DNA of 64,000 nt from Brucella rhizosphaerae. GTDB taxonomy: Bacteria; Pseudomonadota; Alphaproteobacteria; Rhizobiales; Rhizobiaceae. Position 1 is the first letter of the stretch, and each line of letters starts with the position of its first letter. This document shows, in pieces, positions 10,711 to 20,164 of the stretch. The notes below the pieces were generated by a model. That model was not told where the DNA came from, ran no database searches, and saw only the letters and a program-made list of their open reading frames with translations. The position numbers and the translations under genes are program-made. The stretch spans positions 310,001 through 374,000 of the forward strand of contig NZ_NNRK01000034.1 of assembly GCF_002252475.1 (NCBI RefSeq). The letters run 5' to 3'.

Positions 10711-11116
10711 ACAAGTGCATCCAGAACGATGTGCGCAGATATTACGGTGTTCTAAGGATGAGCGGATAGCCGCTTTCCTGAAAGAGAATGCGTTTATAGG
10801 GCAAATGCCCATCTGGCATGAGACGGCGCACTGGGTGCATTCCGTCATGCCAATCAAAGCATTTCCAGCAAAAGTGCGAAGCGGTTTTGCGTAGGATAAT
10901 GCTTAGAAATAAACAGTGAGACGCGGTTCCAACGCTTCAATCTTAACTGGAACCGCTCTTAAGAGCCATGAGGCTCATGACCTGGACCAGTCATGGGGCA
11001 GGATTGCAGGTAGTTCGGCCTTTAAGCGAGCTTCCCGTTGTCTTGCCCGTGGCGTGTCCGCCAACCCGGATGATGTCCCAGCGCTTTTGCGCGGCGTCTC
11101 CACATAAGGACTAGAT
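10711..11116 (+). other. rpsO-pnp intergenic region with a 48-codon open frame
   Basis: About 400 bases without a recognised gene. From 10711 to 10858 I see nothing definite; 10859-10960 is a two-hairpin repeat. An ATG at 10968 opens a 48-codon frame (beginning MRLMTWTSHGAG) that ends with TAG at 11112-11114, two bases before the pnp start codon. No family resemblance is seen, and it may be chance. The pnp ribosome binding site AAGGA lies just before the TAG. Confidence 0.35.
10859..10960 (+). repeat. Two-hairpin composite repeat, complete copy
   Basis: Module B (10859-10902) is GCATTTCC ... GGATAATGC around AAAGTGCGAAGCGGTTTTGC. The linker is TTAGAAATAAACA. Module A (10917-10960) has the perfect arms GCGGTTCC / GGAACCGC. 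It is highly similar to the copy at 9110-9208. Confidence 0.75.
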
Positions 11117-13258
11117 ATGTTCAACACACATAAAGTTGAAATCGAATGGGGCGGCCGTCCGCTCATTCTGGAAACCGGCAAGATTGCACGTCAGGCTGAC
11201 GGTGCAGTTCTCGCAACCTATGGCGAAACCGTCGTTCTGGCGACTGTTGTTTCTGCCAAGGAACCAAAGCCGGGTCAGGATTTCTTCCCACTGACCGTTA
11301 ACTATCAGGAAAAGACCTACGCAGCTGGCAAGATCCCAGGTGGCTTCTTCAAGCGTGAAGGTCGTCCAAGCGAAAACGAAACTCTGGTTTCGCGCCTGAT
11401 CGACCGTCCGATCCGCCCACTTTTCGTTGATGGCTACAAGAACGACACACAGGTTGTTCTGACCGTCATTCAGCATGACCTCGAAAACAATCCAGACGTC
11501 GTTTCGATGGTTGCAGCTTCTGCTGCACTGACCATTTCCGGCGTTCCTTTCATGGGCCCAATCGGCGGCGCACGCGTTGGTTACATCAACGGCGAATATG
11601 TGCTGAACCCGAATATCGACGAAATGCCAGAATCGAAGCTCGATCTGGTTGTTGCCGGTACGACTGATGCAGTTCTGATGGTTGAATCGGAAGCTCAGGA
11701 ACTTTCCGAAGAAGTCATGCTCGGCGCTGTTGTTTTCGGTCAGAAGGGCTTCCAGCCTGTGATCGACGCGATCATCAAGCTTGCTGAAGTTGCTGCCAAG
11801 GAACCACGTGACTTCCAGCCGGAAGATCTGTCGGACCTCGAAGCCAAGATGCTCGCAGTTGTCGAAAACGACCTGCGCGATGCATACAAGATCACTGAAA
11901 AGCAGGCTCGCTACGTCGCTGTTGACGCTGCAAAGGCCAAGGCGAAGGCTCACTTCTTCCCAGAAGGCGTTGAAGAGCCAGAATTCTCGGCTGAAAAGTT
12001 TGCGACCGTTTTCAAGCACCTGCAGGCTAAGATTGTTCGCTGGAACATTCTCGACACCGGCAACCGTATCGATGGCCGCGATTTGTCGACCGTTCGTGCA
12101 ATCGTTTCCGAAGTTGGTCTTCTGCCACGCACCCACGGTTCGGCTCTGTTTACCCGCGGTGAAACGCAGGCAATCGTTGTTGCCACGCTCGGCACCGGCG
12201 AAGACGAACAGATGATCGATTCTCTGACCGGTACGTACAAAGAATCCTTCATGCTCCATTACAACTTCCCGCCATATTCAGTCGGTGAAACCGGTCGCAT
12301 GGGTTCGCCAGGTCGTCGCGAAGTTGGTCATGGCAAGCTCGCATGGCGTGCAATCCACCCAATGCTGCCAGCAGCTGAACAGTTCCCTTACACGATCCGT
12401 ACTGTTTCCGAGATCACCGAATCCAACGGTTCGTCGTCGATGGCAACTGTTTGCGGCACCTCGCTGGCTCTGATGGATGCAGGCGTTCCAATCACCCGTC
12501 CGGTGGCCGGTATTGCTATGGGTCTGATCAAGGAAGGCGAGCGTTTCGCAGTTCTGTCTGACATTCTTGGTGATGAAGATCATCTCGGCGACATGGACTT
12601 CAAGGTAGCCGGTACTGAAAACGGCATCACCGCACTTCAGATGGACATCAAGATCGACGGTATCACCGAAGAGATCATGAAGGTCGCTCTGGAACAGGCT
12701 AAGGGCGGTCGCGTTCACATCCTCGGCGAAATGAGCAAGGCTCTTTCAACGTCGCGTGACGAACTCGGCGAATTTGCTCCACGCATCGAAGTCATGAACA
12801 TTCCTACCGACAAGATCCGTGATGTTATCGGTTCGGGTGGTAAGGTTATTCGTGAAATCGTCGAAAAGACCGGCGCGAAGATCAACATCGAAGACGATGG
12901 TACGGTCAAGATCGCTTCGTCGAACGGCAAGGAAATCGAAGCCGCCAAGAAGTGGATTCACTCGATTGTTGCTGAACCTGAAGTTGGCGAAATCTACGAA
13001 GGTACGGTTGTTAAGACCGCTGACTTCGGTGCTTTCGTAAACTTCTTCGGTCCACGTGACGGTCTTGTTCACATCTCGCAGCTCGCTTCCGACCGCGTTG
13101 CCAAGACCACCGATGTGGTCAAGGAAGGCCAGAAGGTCTGGGTCAAGCTCATGGGCTTTGACGAGCGTGGCAAGGTTCGCCTGTCGATGAAGGTCGTCGA
13201 CCAGGAAACCGGCAAGGAAGTTGCCGCAGACAAGAAGGCAGAAGCTGACGCTGAATAA
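11117..13258 (+). CDS. pnp: Polyribonucleotide nucleotidyltransferase (PNPase)
   Basis: Phosphorolytic 3'-5' exoribonuclease of mRNA decay. The 713-residue protein has two RNase PH domains (about residues 1-230 and 310-550, the second containing [12 protein letters not shown] and [19 protein letters not shown]), a KH domain at about 555-615 ([19 protein letters not shown]) and a C-terminal S1 domain ([15 protein letters not shown]). The ATG at 11117 follows AAGGACTAGAT. It is separated from rpsO by a terminator and a 449-base gap. Confidence 0.98.
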   Translation: MFNTHKVEIEWGGRPLILETGKIARQADGAVLATYGETVVLATVVSAKEPKPGQDFFPLTVNYQEKTYAAGKIPGGFFKREGRPSENETLVSRLIDRPIRPLFVDGYKNDTQVVLTVIQHDLENNPDVVSMVAASAALTISGVPFMGPIGGARVGYINGEYVLNPNIDEMPESKLDLVVAGTTDAVLMVESEAQELSEEVMLGAVVFGQKGFQPVIDAIIKLAEVAAKEPRDFQPEDLSDLEAKMLAVVENDLRDAYKITEKQARYVAVDAAKAKAKAHFFPEGVEEPEFSAEKFATVFKHLQAKIVRWNILDTGNRIDGRDLSTVRAIVSEVGLLPRTHGSALFTRGETQAIVVATLGTGEDEQMIDSLTGTYKESFMLHYNFPPYSVGETGRMGSPGRREVGHGKLAWRAIHPMLPAAEQFPYTIRTVSEITESNGSSSMATVCGTSLALMDAGVPITRPVAGIAMGLIKEGERFAVLSDILGDEDHLGDMDFKVAGTENGITALQMDIKIDGITEEIMKVALEQAKGGRVHILGEMSKALSTSRDELGEFAPRIEVMNIPTDKIRDVIGSGGKVIREIVEKTGAKINIEDDGTVKIASSNGKEIEAAKKWIHSIVAEPEVGEIYEGTVVKTADFGAFVNFFGPRDGLVHISQLASDRVAKTTDVVKEGQKVWVKLMGFDERGKVRLSMKVVDQETGKEVAADKKAEADAE

Positions 13259-13259
13259 C

Positions 13260-13303
13260 GCTCGGTCCCAAAAAGTTTCAGACTTTTTGGATAAGATCAT
13301 GCG
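13260..13303 (+). repeat. Solitary module-B hairpin, diverged
   Basis: Perfect arms CCAAAAAGT / ACTTTTTGG within the frame GCTCGGTCC ... GATCATGCG, starting two bases after the pnp stop codon. It resembles module B of the composite repeat without a clear module A. Confidence 0.45.
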
Positions 13304-13332
13304 GTAAGCAAACGCTGTCTCCATCAAACTAT

Positions 13333-13361
13333 AAAAGCGCGCTCAGAAGGCGCGCTTTTTT
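13333..13361 (+). terminator. Rho-independent terminator of pnp
   Basis: Perfect stem AAAAGCGCGC / GCGCGCTTTT, 7-base loop, followed by a T-run. It lies 74 bases after pnp. Confidence 0.85.
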
Positions 13362-13397
13362 GTTGCACGTGAATCAATTCAAGACCATGGATGAGCC

Positions 13398-14420
13398 ATG
13401 ATGACACCGGCACAAAAAACACTCTTCCTTCCCTTCGAACAAGGCATCCTGGATCTTCCAGAGAATGGGCAAACCTACCTTGGCTGCGGGATTTCCGCAG
13501 ACCGTCAGCTTGAAGATGAATGGAAACGGGCATTGACCTGCCTGCAACCATGGCGTCCTGATTGGCTGGAGTTGAAAAAGGAAGGCTTTCAGGTTGAGCC
13601 AAGGCTCTCCACTGACGCGCGTTACTCTGGCGGACTGCTACTGCTCGGAAAACACCGAGGGCGCAACGAGGCGTGGTTCTCGGAGCTTCTGGCGCGTGTT
13701 GAGCCGGGTGGGTGGATCGTCATTTCGGGAGACAAGAAGCTCGGCGTGGATAGTTTCCGCAAATGGGTCGGCAATATAGCCGACATCAGCGACAGGCTTT
13801 CCAAGAACCACGCGGTTTCGTTCTGGCTGCAGCGCCCTGCTGACCTCAGCGATGATTTCATCAATTCGCTCAAGCCACTGGCGTCAGACATTGACGACGT
13901 GTTCCGCACCGAGCCTGGCATGTTCTCACATGGCGCAATCGACAAGGGATCGGCACTGCTGGTCCCGCATATGGAAAAGATCGTGTTTGGCAATGTTGCC
14001 GATCTTGGCGCAGGCTGGGGTTATCTCGCAGCACAAAGCCTCAAATATGCTGACCGTATCAAGGCAATCGATCTTTTCGAGGCAGATTACGAGGCGCTGG
14101 AGGCTGCGCGCGGTAATCTGGAGCGTCTTGGCGCTTCCGTTCCGATCTCGTTCAACTGGTTCGACGTGACCAGTGAAAAAATGGCCGGTATTTATGATAC
14201 CGTCATCATGAATCCGCCATTTCATGAAGGACGCGCGGCCGACATGTCGCTCGGACAGACATTTATAGCTGCGGCTGCGTCTCGCCTGAAAATCGGTGGG
14301 CGACTGTTGATGGTCGCAAACCGTCAGTTGCCCTATGAAGCCACATTAAAGAGCTTGTTCAAGAACGTGACCGTTCTGGAAGATGCGAAGGGCTTCAAAA
14401 TATTTGATGCAAAAAAGTGA
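13398..14420 (+). CDS. Class I SAM-dependent rRNA (guanine-N2-)-methyltransferase, RsmC/RlmG type
   Basis: The 340-residue protein has the two-domain layout of RsmC, which methylates G1207 of 16S rRNA. The N-terminal half is a degenerate methyltransferase domain. The C-terminal half is catalytic, with the SAM site VADLGAGWGYLAAQSLK at about residues 199-215 and the substrate motif NPPFHEG at about 273-279, typical of N2-guanine methyltransferases. The exact rRNA target cannot be told from sequence. It stands alone on the + strand and converges on fabI across a shared terminator. Confidence 0.82.
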   Translation: MMTPAQKTLFLPFEQGILDLPENGQTYLGCGISADRQLEDEWKRALTCLQPWRPDWLELKKEGFQVEPRLSTDARYSGGLLLLGKHRGRNEAWFSELLARVEPGGWIVISGDKKLGVDSFRKWVGNIADISDRLSKNHAVSFWLQRPADLSDDFINSLKPLASDIDDVFRTEPGMFSHGAIDKGSALLVPHMEKIVFGNVADLGAGWGYLAAQSLKYADRIKAIDLFEADYEALEAARGNLERLGASVPISFNWFDVTSEKMAGIYDTVIMNPPFHEGRAADMSLGQTFIAAAASRLKIGGRLLMVANRQLPYEATLKSLFKNVTVLEDAKGFKIFDAKK

Positions 14421-14427
14421 TCAAAAT

Positions 14428-14458
14428 AAAAAAGCCGCCCCAAAGGGCGGCTTTTTTT
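14428..14458. terminator. Bidirectional terminator between the methyltransferase gene and fabI
   Basis: Stem AAGCCGCCC / GGGCGGCTT flanked by an A-run on the left and a T-run on the right, so it can end transcription from both converging genes. Confidence 0.88.
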
Positions 14459-14473
14459 AACGAGTATCTCAGC

Positions 14474-15292
14474 TTATTCGCCGCGTTCGACGTCTGAGCT
14501 TTTCAACTCTTCCAGTGTCGGCATCGATACGATGTTGTAACCCGAATCCACATAATGGATTTCGCCGGTGACACCGCTCGACAGATCAGACAACAGATAA
14601 AGTGCCGACTTGCCGACATCATCGATATCGACGGTGCGACGCAGTGGCGAATTGCGGCGCTGATAGCTGAAAATGGCGCGTGCATCGCCAATACCGGCAC
14701 CGGCCAGCGTGCGAACCGGACCAGCCGAGATCGCGTTGACGCGGATGCCCTGCGGACCGTAATCGGCAGCCAGATAACGAACCATCGCTTCAAGGGCAGC
14801 TTTGGCAACACCCATGACATTGTAGTTCGGAATCGTGCGTGTGGAACCGCCATAGGTCAGCGTCAGGATCGAGCCGCCGTCCTTCATGAGCTTTTCTGCG
14901 CGCTGTGCCATTTCCGTGAAGGAGTAGGCGGAAATCACCATTGTGCGGCTGAAATTTTCGCGCGTGGTGACGTCTGCGTAACGACCCTTCAGTTCGGTCT
15001 TGTCGGAGAATCCGATGGCGTGAACGATGAAATCGAGCTTTCCCCACTTCTTCTCGATTTCAGCGAAAACGGCATCGACAGATTCGATATTTTCAACATC
15101 GCAAGGCAGTACGAAATCCGAACCGACCTGTTCGGCAAGCGGCTTTACCCGTTTGCCGAGTGCATCGCCCTGATAGGTAAATGCCAGCTCAGCGCCCTGT
15201 GCTGCGAGTTGCTTTGAAATTCCCCATGCCAGCGAGTGATTATTCGCGACCCCCATAATGAGGCCGCGTTTTCCTTGCATCAGACCTTCCAT
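14474..15292 (-). CDS. fabI: Enoyl-[acyl-carrier-protein] reductase (NADH)
   Basis: Final reduction of each fatty acid elongation cycle. The 272-residue short-chain dehydrogenase has the modified cofactor site GVANNHSLAWGISKQLA at about residues 14-30 and the catalytic Tyr-(6)-Lys in YNVMGVAKAALEAMVRYLA. The ATG at 15292 has AGAGGGACA upstream. Its start is 14 bases after the fabB stop codon, so fabA-fabB-fabI is probably one transcript. Confidence 0.95.
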   Translation of the reverse strand: MEGLMQGKRGLIMGVANNHSLAWGISKQLAAQGAELAFTYQGDALGKRVKPLAEQVGSDFVLPCDVENIESVDAVFAEIEKKWGKLDFIVHAIGFSDKTELKGRYADVTTRENFSRTMVISAYSFTEMAQRAEKLMKDGGSILTLTYGGSTRTIPNYNVMGVAKAALEAMVRYLAADYGPQGIRVNAISAGPVRTLAGAGIGDARAIFSYQRRNSPLRRTVDIDDVGKSALYLLSDLSSGVTGEIHYVDSGYNIVSMPTLEELKSSDVERGE

Positions 15293-15306
15293 ATTGTCCC
15301 TCTCCG

Positions 15307-16530
15307 TCAGCTCTGATAGCGCTGGAAGACCAGCGTTGCATTGGTGCCGCCAAACCCAAACGAGTTGGAGAGCACGGTATTGAGCTGAGCATTATCGATG
15401 CGCTTGCGAACGATAGGCATGTCCGCGAATGCAGGATCCAGTTCTTCGATATGAGCGCTTTCGCAGATGAAATTGTTCTGCATCATCAAAAGCGAGTAGA
15501 TTGCTTCCTGCACGCCTGTGGCACCCAGCGAGTGACCGGTCAGCGATTTGGTGGCTGCGATTGGCGGACAGGCATCGCCTGATCCGAAAATCTGGCGAAT
15601 CGCATCGATTTCCGGTGCGTCGCCTGCGGGTGTCGAGGTCGCATGCGGGTTGATGTAGTCGATCTTGCCCTTAACGGTGGAGAGCGCCATCTTCATGCAG
15701 CGAACGGCACCTTCGCCCGATGGGGCAACCATGTCGTAGCCGTCAGATGTTGCACCATAGCCAACGATCTCACCGTAAATCTTTGCACCACGCGCAAGCG
15801 CAGTTTCGAGATCTTCCAGCACGAGAACGCCAGCGCCACCGGCGATAACAAAGCCATCGCGATTCTTGTCGTAAGCGCGTGAGGCCTTGTCAGGCGTGTC
15901 GTTATACTTTGACGACATGGCACCCATGGCGTCGAACAGCACGGAGAGCGTCCAGTCGAGGTCTTCACAGCCGCCCGCAAACATGCGGTCCTGCTTGCCA
16001 TACTGGATCATCTCGAATGCATTGCCGATACAATGGTTCGACGTCGCACAAGCGGACGAAATCGAATAATTCACGCCCTTGATCTTGAAGAACGTTGCAA
16101 GCGTCGCCGATGCTGTCGAGCTCATGGCTTTCGGCACGGCAAACGGTCCAACGCGCTTCGGACCCTTTTCACGAGTGATGTCAGCACTATCGACAATCGT
16201 GCGTGTCGAAGGGCCGCCGGAACCCATGATAATACCGGTGCGATCGTTAGAGATCTGTTCTTCCGAAAGACCCGCATCGGCAATTGCCTGATCCATAGCG
16301 ACGTGATTCCATGCCGTACCACGGCCATGGAAGCGCATTGCGCGACGGTCTACGAGTGCTTCGACGTCGATTTTCGGCGCACCGTGCACCTGGCAACGGA
16401 AACCGAGTTCGGCATATTCTTCAGCACGGGAAATGCCGGATTTGGCTTCACGCAAGGAGGTCGTGACCTCTTCGGTGTTGTTTCCTATTGAGGATACAAT
16501 CCCCATACCCGTTACGACCACACGCCGCAT
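15307..16530 (-). CDS. fabB: 3-oxoacyl-[acyl-carrier-protein] synthase I
   Basis: Condensing enzyme needed for unsaturated fatty acid elongation. The 407-residue protein carries the Cys-His-His active site: Cys in [10 protein letters not shown] (about residue 161), His in [11 protein letters not shown] and His in [12 protein letters not shown]. The C-terminal [11 protein letters not shown] closes the thiolase fold. The start has GGAGAGCG before it. Pairing with fabA is the classic arrangement for anaerobic-type unsaturated fatty acid synthesis. Confidence 0.96.
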   Translation of the reverse strand: MRRVVVTGMGIVSSIGNNTEEVTTSLREAKSGISRAEEYAELGFRCQVHGAPKIDVEALVDRRAMRFHGRGTAWNHVAMDQAIADAGLSEEQISNDRTGIIMGSGGPSTRTIVDSADITREKGPKRVGPFAVPKAMSSTASATLATFFKIKGVNYSISSACATSNHCIGNAFEMIQYGKQDRMFAGGCEDLDWTLSVLFDAMGAMSSKYNDTPDKASRAYDKNRDGFVIAGGAGVLVLEDLETALARGAKIYGEIVGYGATSDGYDMVAPSGEGAVRCMKMALSTVKGKIDYINPHATSTPAGDAPEIDAIRQIFGSGDACPPIAATKSLTGHSLGATGVQEAIYSLLMMQNNFICESAHIEELDPAFADMPIVRKRIDNAQLNTVLSNSFGFGGTNATLVFQRYQS

Positions 16531-16677
16531 CGCGCTCTCCTTTACACCTGTTCCGTGTGATCAACCCGTGAAGGCTGACCTTGCTCCCGGTTACATAGGT
16601 GCGATCTTCGCATGTTTTGAGCGCGGCTGCATGAAAACTCGATTTTTTTTGCAGTCGCGCCCGTGAATGATGATGAA

Positions 16678-17196
16678 TTAGGCTGCGTCGCCGTCTTTCG
16701 ATAGGCCGACGCGCAGGTCGCTTGCCTTGTAGATTGTTTCGCCATCGGCTTTCAGCCAGCCGTCGGCCGTACCAAGCACAAGACGACCACGCATGACGCG
16801 TTTGAAGTCTATACCATATTCCAGAAGCTTGGTGTGCGGACGGATCATGCCTTTGAACTTCACTTCGCCAGTGGAGAGAGCCATGCCGCGTCCCGGCTCA
16901 CCGAGCCAGCCGAGGAAGAAGCCCGTCAGCTGCCACATGCCGTCGAGGCCAAGGCAGCCGGGCATGATCGGATTGCCCTGAAAATGGCATGGGAAATACC
17001 AGTCATCGGGACGTACGTCATATTCGGCACGGATAAAGCCCTTGTCGAACTCTCCGCCGGTTTCGGAAATTTCGGTGATGCGATGCACCATCAGCATTGG
17101 TGGCAGGGGGAGCTGTGCATTACCGGGACCGAACAACTCACCGCGTGCGCAGCTGAGGAGCTCTTCATACCCGTAGCTCGATTTCTGTTCTGCCAT
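16678..17196 (-). CDS. fabA: 3-hydroxydecanoyl-[acyl-carrier-protein] dehydratase/isomerase
   Basis: Dehydrates 3-hydroxydecanoyl-ACP and isomerises the trans-2 to the cis-3 double bond, the branch point to unsaturated fatty acids. The start used is the ATG at 17196 behind GGGAGGCGTA, giving 172 residues beginning [14 protein letters not shown], the usual FabA length; a frame extending to 17217 is not needed. The active-site segment [16 protein letters not shown] (His) and [15 protein letters not shown] (Asp) are present. Confidence 0.96.
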   Translation of the reverse strand: MAEQKSSYGYEELLSCARGELFGPGNAQLPLPPMLMVHRITEISETGGEFDKGFIRAEYDVRPDDWYFPCHFQGNPIMPGCLGLDGMWQLTGFFLGWLGEPGRGMALSTGEVKFKGMIRPHTKLLEYGIDFKRVMRGRLVLGTADGWLKADGETIYKASDLRVGLSKDGDAA

Positions 17197-17459
17197 TACG
17201 CCTCCCTTGAGGATCATTCTGATGTGACCATTTCTGTCTCCAGAAGCGGTCGGGTTGTCGTCTTTTCGGGAACACCTCTAACATATAGTGTTTCCGTCAG
17301 TAAAATAGTGCAGAGAGTTTTCCCAAAAAAGGCGGGTTTTACCATGCCTATTGATACTTAATTCGCAACGGCATATATCAATGTCAGTAGGCAATGGGCA
17401 ACAGCCCGTTCAATCTTTGACGAAATTGCTACAAGCTTGTGACGGATCCAAGGGTGAAT

Positions 17460-17900
17460 ATGCAGAATTATCATGCCCACCACTCGATGGTTTCAATGGA
17501 AGAACGGCTTCGCGGCGCAGGTTTGCGCCCGACACGTCAGCGGGTTTCACTCGCCAACCTGATCTATGCTCAGGGCGATCGCCACCTTTCCGCTGAAGAC
17601 CTTCATGAAGAAGCGGTGCTTGCAGAAGTGCCGGTTTCGCTTGCGACTGTCTACAACACGCTGCACCAGTTTACCGAAGCTGGCATGCTGCGCATCATCG
17701 CGGTTGAGGGGTCGAAAACCTATTTCGACACCAATATTTCCGATCACCAGCATTTCTTCCTCGAAGGGGAAAATGTGGTTTTCGATATTCCGCATGGTGA
17801 GCGCGGTCAGCCAACAGTTTCCAATATGCCTGAAGCGCCTGAAGGCATGGAAATTGTCAATGTGGATATTATTGTCCGCCTGCGACGCAAGTCGCGTTAG
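17460..17900 (+). CDS. irr: Iron response regulator Irr (Fur family)
   Basis: Heme-responsive Fur-family regulator that represses heme synthesis and activates iron uptake under iron limitation in Rhizobiales and Brucella. ATG 17460 behind AAGGGTGA is preferred to a GTG at 17439, giving 146 residues. The winged helix is ERLRGAGLRPTRQRV to SLATVYNTLHQFTEAGML, and the His-rich region is SDHQHFFLEGENVVFDI. The Bradyrhizobium-type GCPW heme motif near the N-terminus is absent. It is divergent from fabA, the usual rhizobial neighbourhood. The last six codons plus stop are triplicated (see the repeat entry). Confidence 0.9.
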   Translation: MQNYHAHHSMVSMEERLRGAGLRPTRQRVSLANLIYAQGDRHLSAEDLHEEAVLAEVPVSLATVYNTLHQFTEAGMLRIIAVEGSKTYFDTNISDHQHFFLEGENVVFDIPHGERGQPTVSNMPEAPEGMEIVNVDIIVRLRRKSR

Positions 17901-17954
17901 GTGGGTTTGCGACGCAAGTCGCGTTAGGTGGATTTGCGACGCAAGTCGCGTTAA
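17881..17954 (+). repeat. Three tandem 27-bp units at the 3' end of irr
   Basis: Units start at 17881, 17908 and 17935; the third is partial (20 bases). Each contains TGCGACGCAAGTCGCGTTA, that is, stem GCGAC / GTCGC capped by a GCAA tetraloop. The period is a multiple of three, so each unit re-encodes LRRKSR followed by a stop codon in the irr frame. Units 1 and 2 differ at one base. Confidence 0.93.
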
Positions 17955-17976
17955 GCGCTTCAATATAAGTTTTCAG

Positions 17977-18001
17977 AAAGCGGCTTAGGGCCGCTTTTTT
18001 G
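17977..18001 (+). terminator. Rho-independent terminator of irr
   Basis: Stem AAAGCGGC / GCCGCTTT with a 5-base loop and a T-run, 22 bases after the last 27-bp unit. Confidence 0.85.
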
Positions 18002-18120
18002 TTGCGCATCCCCGGTTAAAGTGATTCACCCGATCAATCACACCTAATATAGGCATTCCGTAATCGTCTCCCAACCGATCAGGAATATGCCAAGAACAAT
18101 CTGACTGGAGATGCCAAGAG

Positions 18121-18906
18121 ATGCCAATGCGCAAGTTGATAATTGCCGCCACCGCATTCACCCTGTTTGCAACCGGAAGTGTTTTTGCTGATAAGATTCG
18201 CATTGGCGTGACGCCGGGCCCGCATGCCCAGATCATGGAGAAGGTCAAGGAAGTCGCCGCCGCCAAGGGTATTGAAATCGATATTCAGGAATTTTCTGAT
18301 TATGTGATTCCCAACATGGCCCTCGCGGATGGTTCGCTGGAGGCAAACTCTTTCCAGCATCAGCCTTATCTCGATAATCAGGTCGCCGATCGCGGCTTTC
18401 CGATTGAAACCGTAGCGCCGACTGTCAACTTTCCGATGGGGATGTATTCCAAGAAGCTGAAGAATATTTCCGAGCTTGCTGATGGTTCCACCATCGCTAT
18501 TCCGAACGATCCAACCAATGGCGGTCGTGCGCTTCTGGTGCTCGCTGACAATGGAATCATCAAGCTTGATGCTGCCAAGGGATTGAAAGTAACGTCTATC
18601 GATGTGACGGAAAATCCAAAGAACCTGAAGTTTGTGGAACTGGATGCCGCACAATTGCCTCGTTCGCTCGAAGATGTGGATGCTGCTGTCATCAACACCA
18701 ACTACGCTTTGGAAGCCGGAATGAACCCCGCTGCCGACGCGCTTATCCGCGAAGGCGAAAAGGCTCCCTATGTCAATGTGCTGGTCGTGCGCACCGCTGA
18801 CAAGGATGCCGAATGGGTGAAGACGCTGATCAGTACCTACCATAGCCCGGAAGTGAAGCAGTTTATCGCTGAAACCTTCAAAGGCTCGGTCATCCCGGCT
18901 TGGTAA
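18121..18906 (+). CDS. metQ: Methionine ABC transporter substrate-binding protein (MetQ/NlpA family)
   Basis: Periplasmic binding protein for D/L-methionine uptake. The 261-residue sequence has a signal peptide (RKLIIAATAFTLFATGSVFA) cut by signal peptidase I; no lipobox Cys is present, so it is probably soluble. The mature part has the family hallmarks IRIGVTPGPHAQIME, FSDYVIPNMALADG, ANSFQHQPYL and IAIPNDPTNGGRAL. No metN or metI lies beside it, so the permease and ATPase must be encoded elsewhere. It has its own terminator and appears to be monocistronic. Confidence 0.9.
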   Translation: MPMRKLIIAATAFTLFATGSVFADKIRIGVTPGPHAQIMEKVKEVAAAKGIEIDIQEFSDYVIPNMALADGSLEANSFQHQPYLDNQVADRGFPIETVAPTVNFPMGMYSKKLKNISELADGSTIAIPNDPTNGGRALLVLADNGIIKLDAAKGLKVTSIDVTENPKNLKFVELDAAQLPRSLEDVDAAVINTNYALEAGMNPAADALIREGEKAPYVNVLVVRTADKDAEWVKTLISTYHSPEVKQFIAETFKGSVIPAW

Positions 18907-18931
18907 TAGCCGGGTTAACCTGAAATGCAGG

Positions 18932-18963
18932 AGCGGGGCGAGCAATCGCCCCGCTTTTTTTCA
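18932..18963. terminator. Rho-independent terminator of metQ
   Basis: A perfect 10-bp stem AGCGGGGCGA / TCGCCCCGCT with a GCAA tetraloop, followed by TTTTTTT. It reaches the stop codon of the converging acetyltransferase gene. Confidence 0.88.
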
Positions 18964-19410
18964 ACCCTTCAACAACATCTCGATATTGGCAAACGGAAGT
19001 CCGTTATCGTCTTCCGAGCGACGGCTGACTTCTTGAAAACCAAGTTGCTCGTAGAAGCGACATGCTCTTTCATTATCGGCGTAAACTTCAAGCGAAAGTT
19101 CGCCTTTAAGTTCCAGAGCATAGGCAATCAGCATGCGCCCTATGCCATGGCCCTGAGCGGCAGGATCGACGAACAGTCCGCCAATGAAACTGTCCAGAAG
19201 GCCGATAAAGCCGACAGGCTCGTTGTCTATGATAGCAACAAAGGTTTCGGCCTTTTCCAGATAGACGTCTTCGATCAGCTTCTGCTGGTCGCAAAGCAGG
19301 TCTGTTCCAAGAAAGGCGTGGACTTCAAGTGAAGCGCGATACCAGATGGAAGATAAGGTTTGTTTGTCCGCAGCCTCATAGGCGCGGATCGTGACCGACA
19401 TGTTTTTCAT
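18961..19410 (-). CDS. GNAT family N-acetyltransferase
   Basis: A 149-residue single-domain GNAT protein, resembling the YjaB/YiaC type. The acetyl-CoA-binding loop is seen as GGLFVDPAAQGHGIGRMLIAYA (motif A, with QGHGIG), and a second conserved part is VYADNERACRFYEQLGFQEVSRR. The substrate is not predictable. It converges on metQ and stands alone. Confidence 0.83.
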   Translation of the reverse strand: MKNMSVTIRAYEAADKQTLSSIWYRASLEVHAFLGTDLLCDQQKLIEDVYLEKAETFVAIIDNEPVGFIGLLDSFIGGLFVDPAAQGHGIGRMLIAYALELKGELSLEVYADNERACRFYEQLGFQEVSRRSEDDNGLPFANIEMLLKG

Positions 19411-19591
19411 GATTATTCCGGAGTTTTAATATGCACAAATATCCCACCGCAAGGGGTAGGGTTCAAATCCGTTAAAACGGCAGCGATGAACTTCTGCGCA
19501 TAAAACTCCTTCGTCGTTTGTTTGAGAGGAGTACCGTCACTGGCACTCGCTCGTCAAGCATCGAAATTTACGTTCAATTTGGGTTCCTGGA

Positions 19592-20164
19592 TCAATCAAA
19601 GACTTCGTCGGGATAGACGCCCCAAAGATCTGATTGCTTGATCCAGCCGCGGGTGCCCTGCATGTCCATCCGGCACCACTGGCCATTGCACTGGCGAACG
19701 GTGCCGATCACGTTGGGTTCGATTTCTGCCGCAAGTCCCGATGTTTCGGTCGGGTCGCGATGCATGGTGATCATGGACCCTTCGTTGTTCTTGAGCCAAG
19801 GTGCGGTAATCGCCGTGCGCTTGCCCGACAGAAGTGACTGATAAACCCAGCCTTCAGTTCCATCGGCATCGCGGATGCGGCGCCAGTTGTCGTATTCCTG
19901 AATGATTTCTACAGGCAGGCCCGACTTCATGAACAGCCACGACACCGCATAATCGCGGCCGGGTCCGATACGCAAATTAACGCGTGCTGGCTTGAGACTG
20001 ACAAAGCGCGGCACGGGCAGGCCGCTTGCCCCCAGCGACGTGCCTGCTGGCGCCTGAGCCATTGCTGCGTGTTGGTGCGATGCGCCAAGTGGCGCAATAA
20101 CCAGCAGCAATGCGATGCTGCCAAGCGCTGCCATAAAAAAGCGTTGCGAAAGTACTCGGTACAA
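19592..20164 (-). CDS. Exported SH3-domain protein
   Basis: The 190-residue protein has an N-terminal hydrophobic signal (FFMAALGSIALLLVIAPLGAS) and two bacterial SH3-like segments. The first (KPARVNLRIGPGRDYAVSWLF ... IRDADGTEGWVYQSLLSG) and the second (ITMHRDP ... CRMDMQGTRGWIKQSDLWGVYP) suggest peptidoglycan binding in the periplasm. The TTG at 20164 is preferred as start because GAGAGG lies 6 bases before it; the internal ATG at 20134 has no visible ribosome binding site. The family is widespread in Rhizobiales and its role is unknown. Confidence 0.78.
   Translation of the reverse strand: MYRVLSQRFFMAALGSIALLLVIAPLGASHQHAAMAQAPAGTSLGASGLPVPRFVSLKPARVNLRIGPGRDYAVSWLFMKSGLPVEIIQEYDNWRRIRDADGTEGWVYQSLLSGKRTAITAPWLKNNEGSMITMHRDPTETSGLAAEIEPNVIGTVRQCNGQWCRMDMQGTRGWIKQSDLWGVYPDEVFD

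Noticed and set aside
11111-12259. 382-codon - strand frame opposite pnp
   Set aside because: Antisense shadow of PNPase with no family resemblance.
17881-17954. CRISPR array at the triple repeat after irr
   Set aside because: Only three units with 7-base intervals that are themselves repeated; there are no unique spacers and no cas genes.
18002-18120. SAM riboswitch upstream of the methionine-binding protein gene
   Set aside because: I looked for SAM-I and SAM-II core patterns and did not find the conserved pairing elements.
18079-18945. 288-codon - strand frame opposite metQ
   Set aside because: Shadow frame; metQ has a signal peptide, family motifs and its own terminator.
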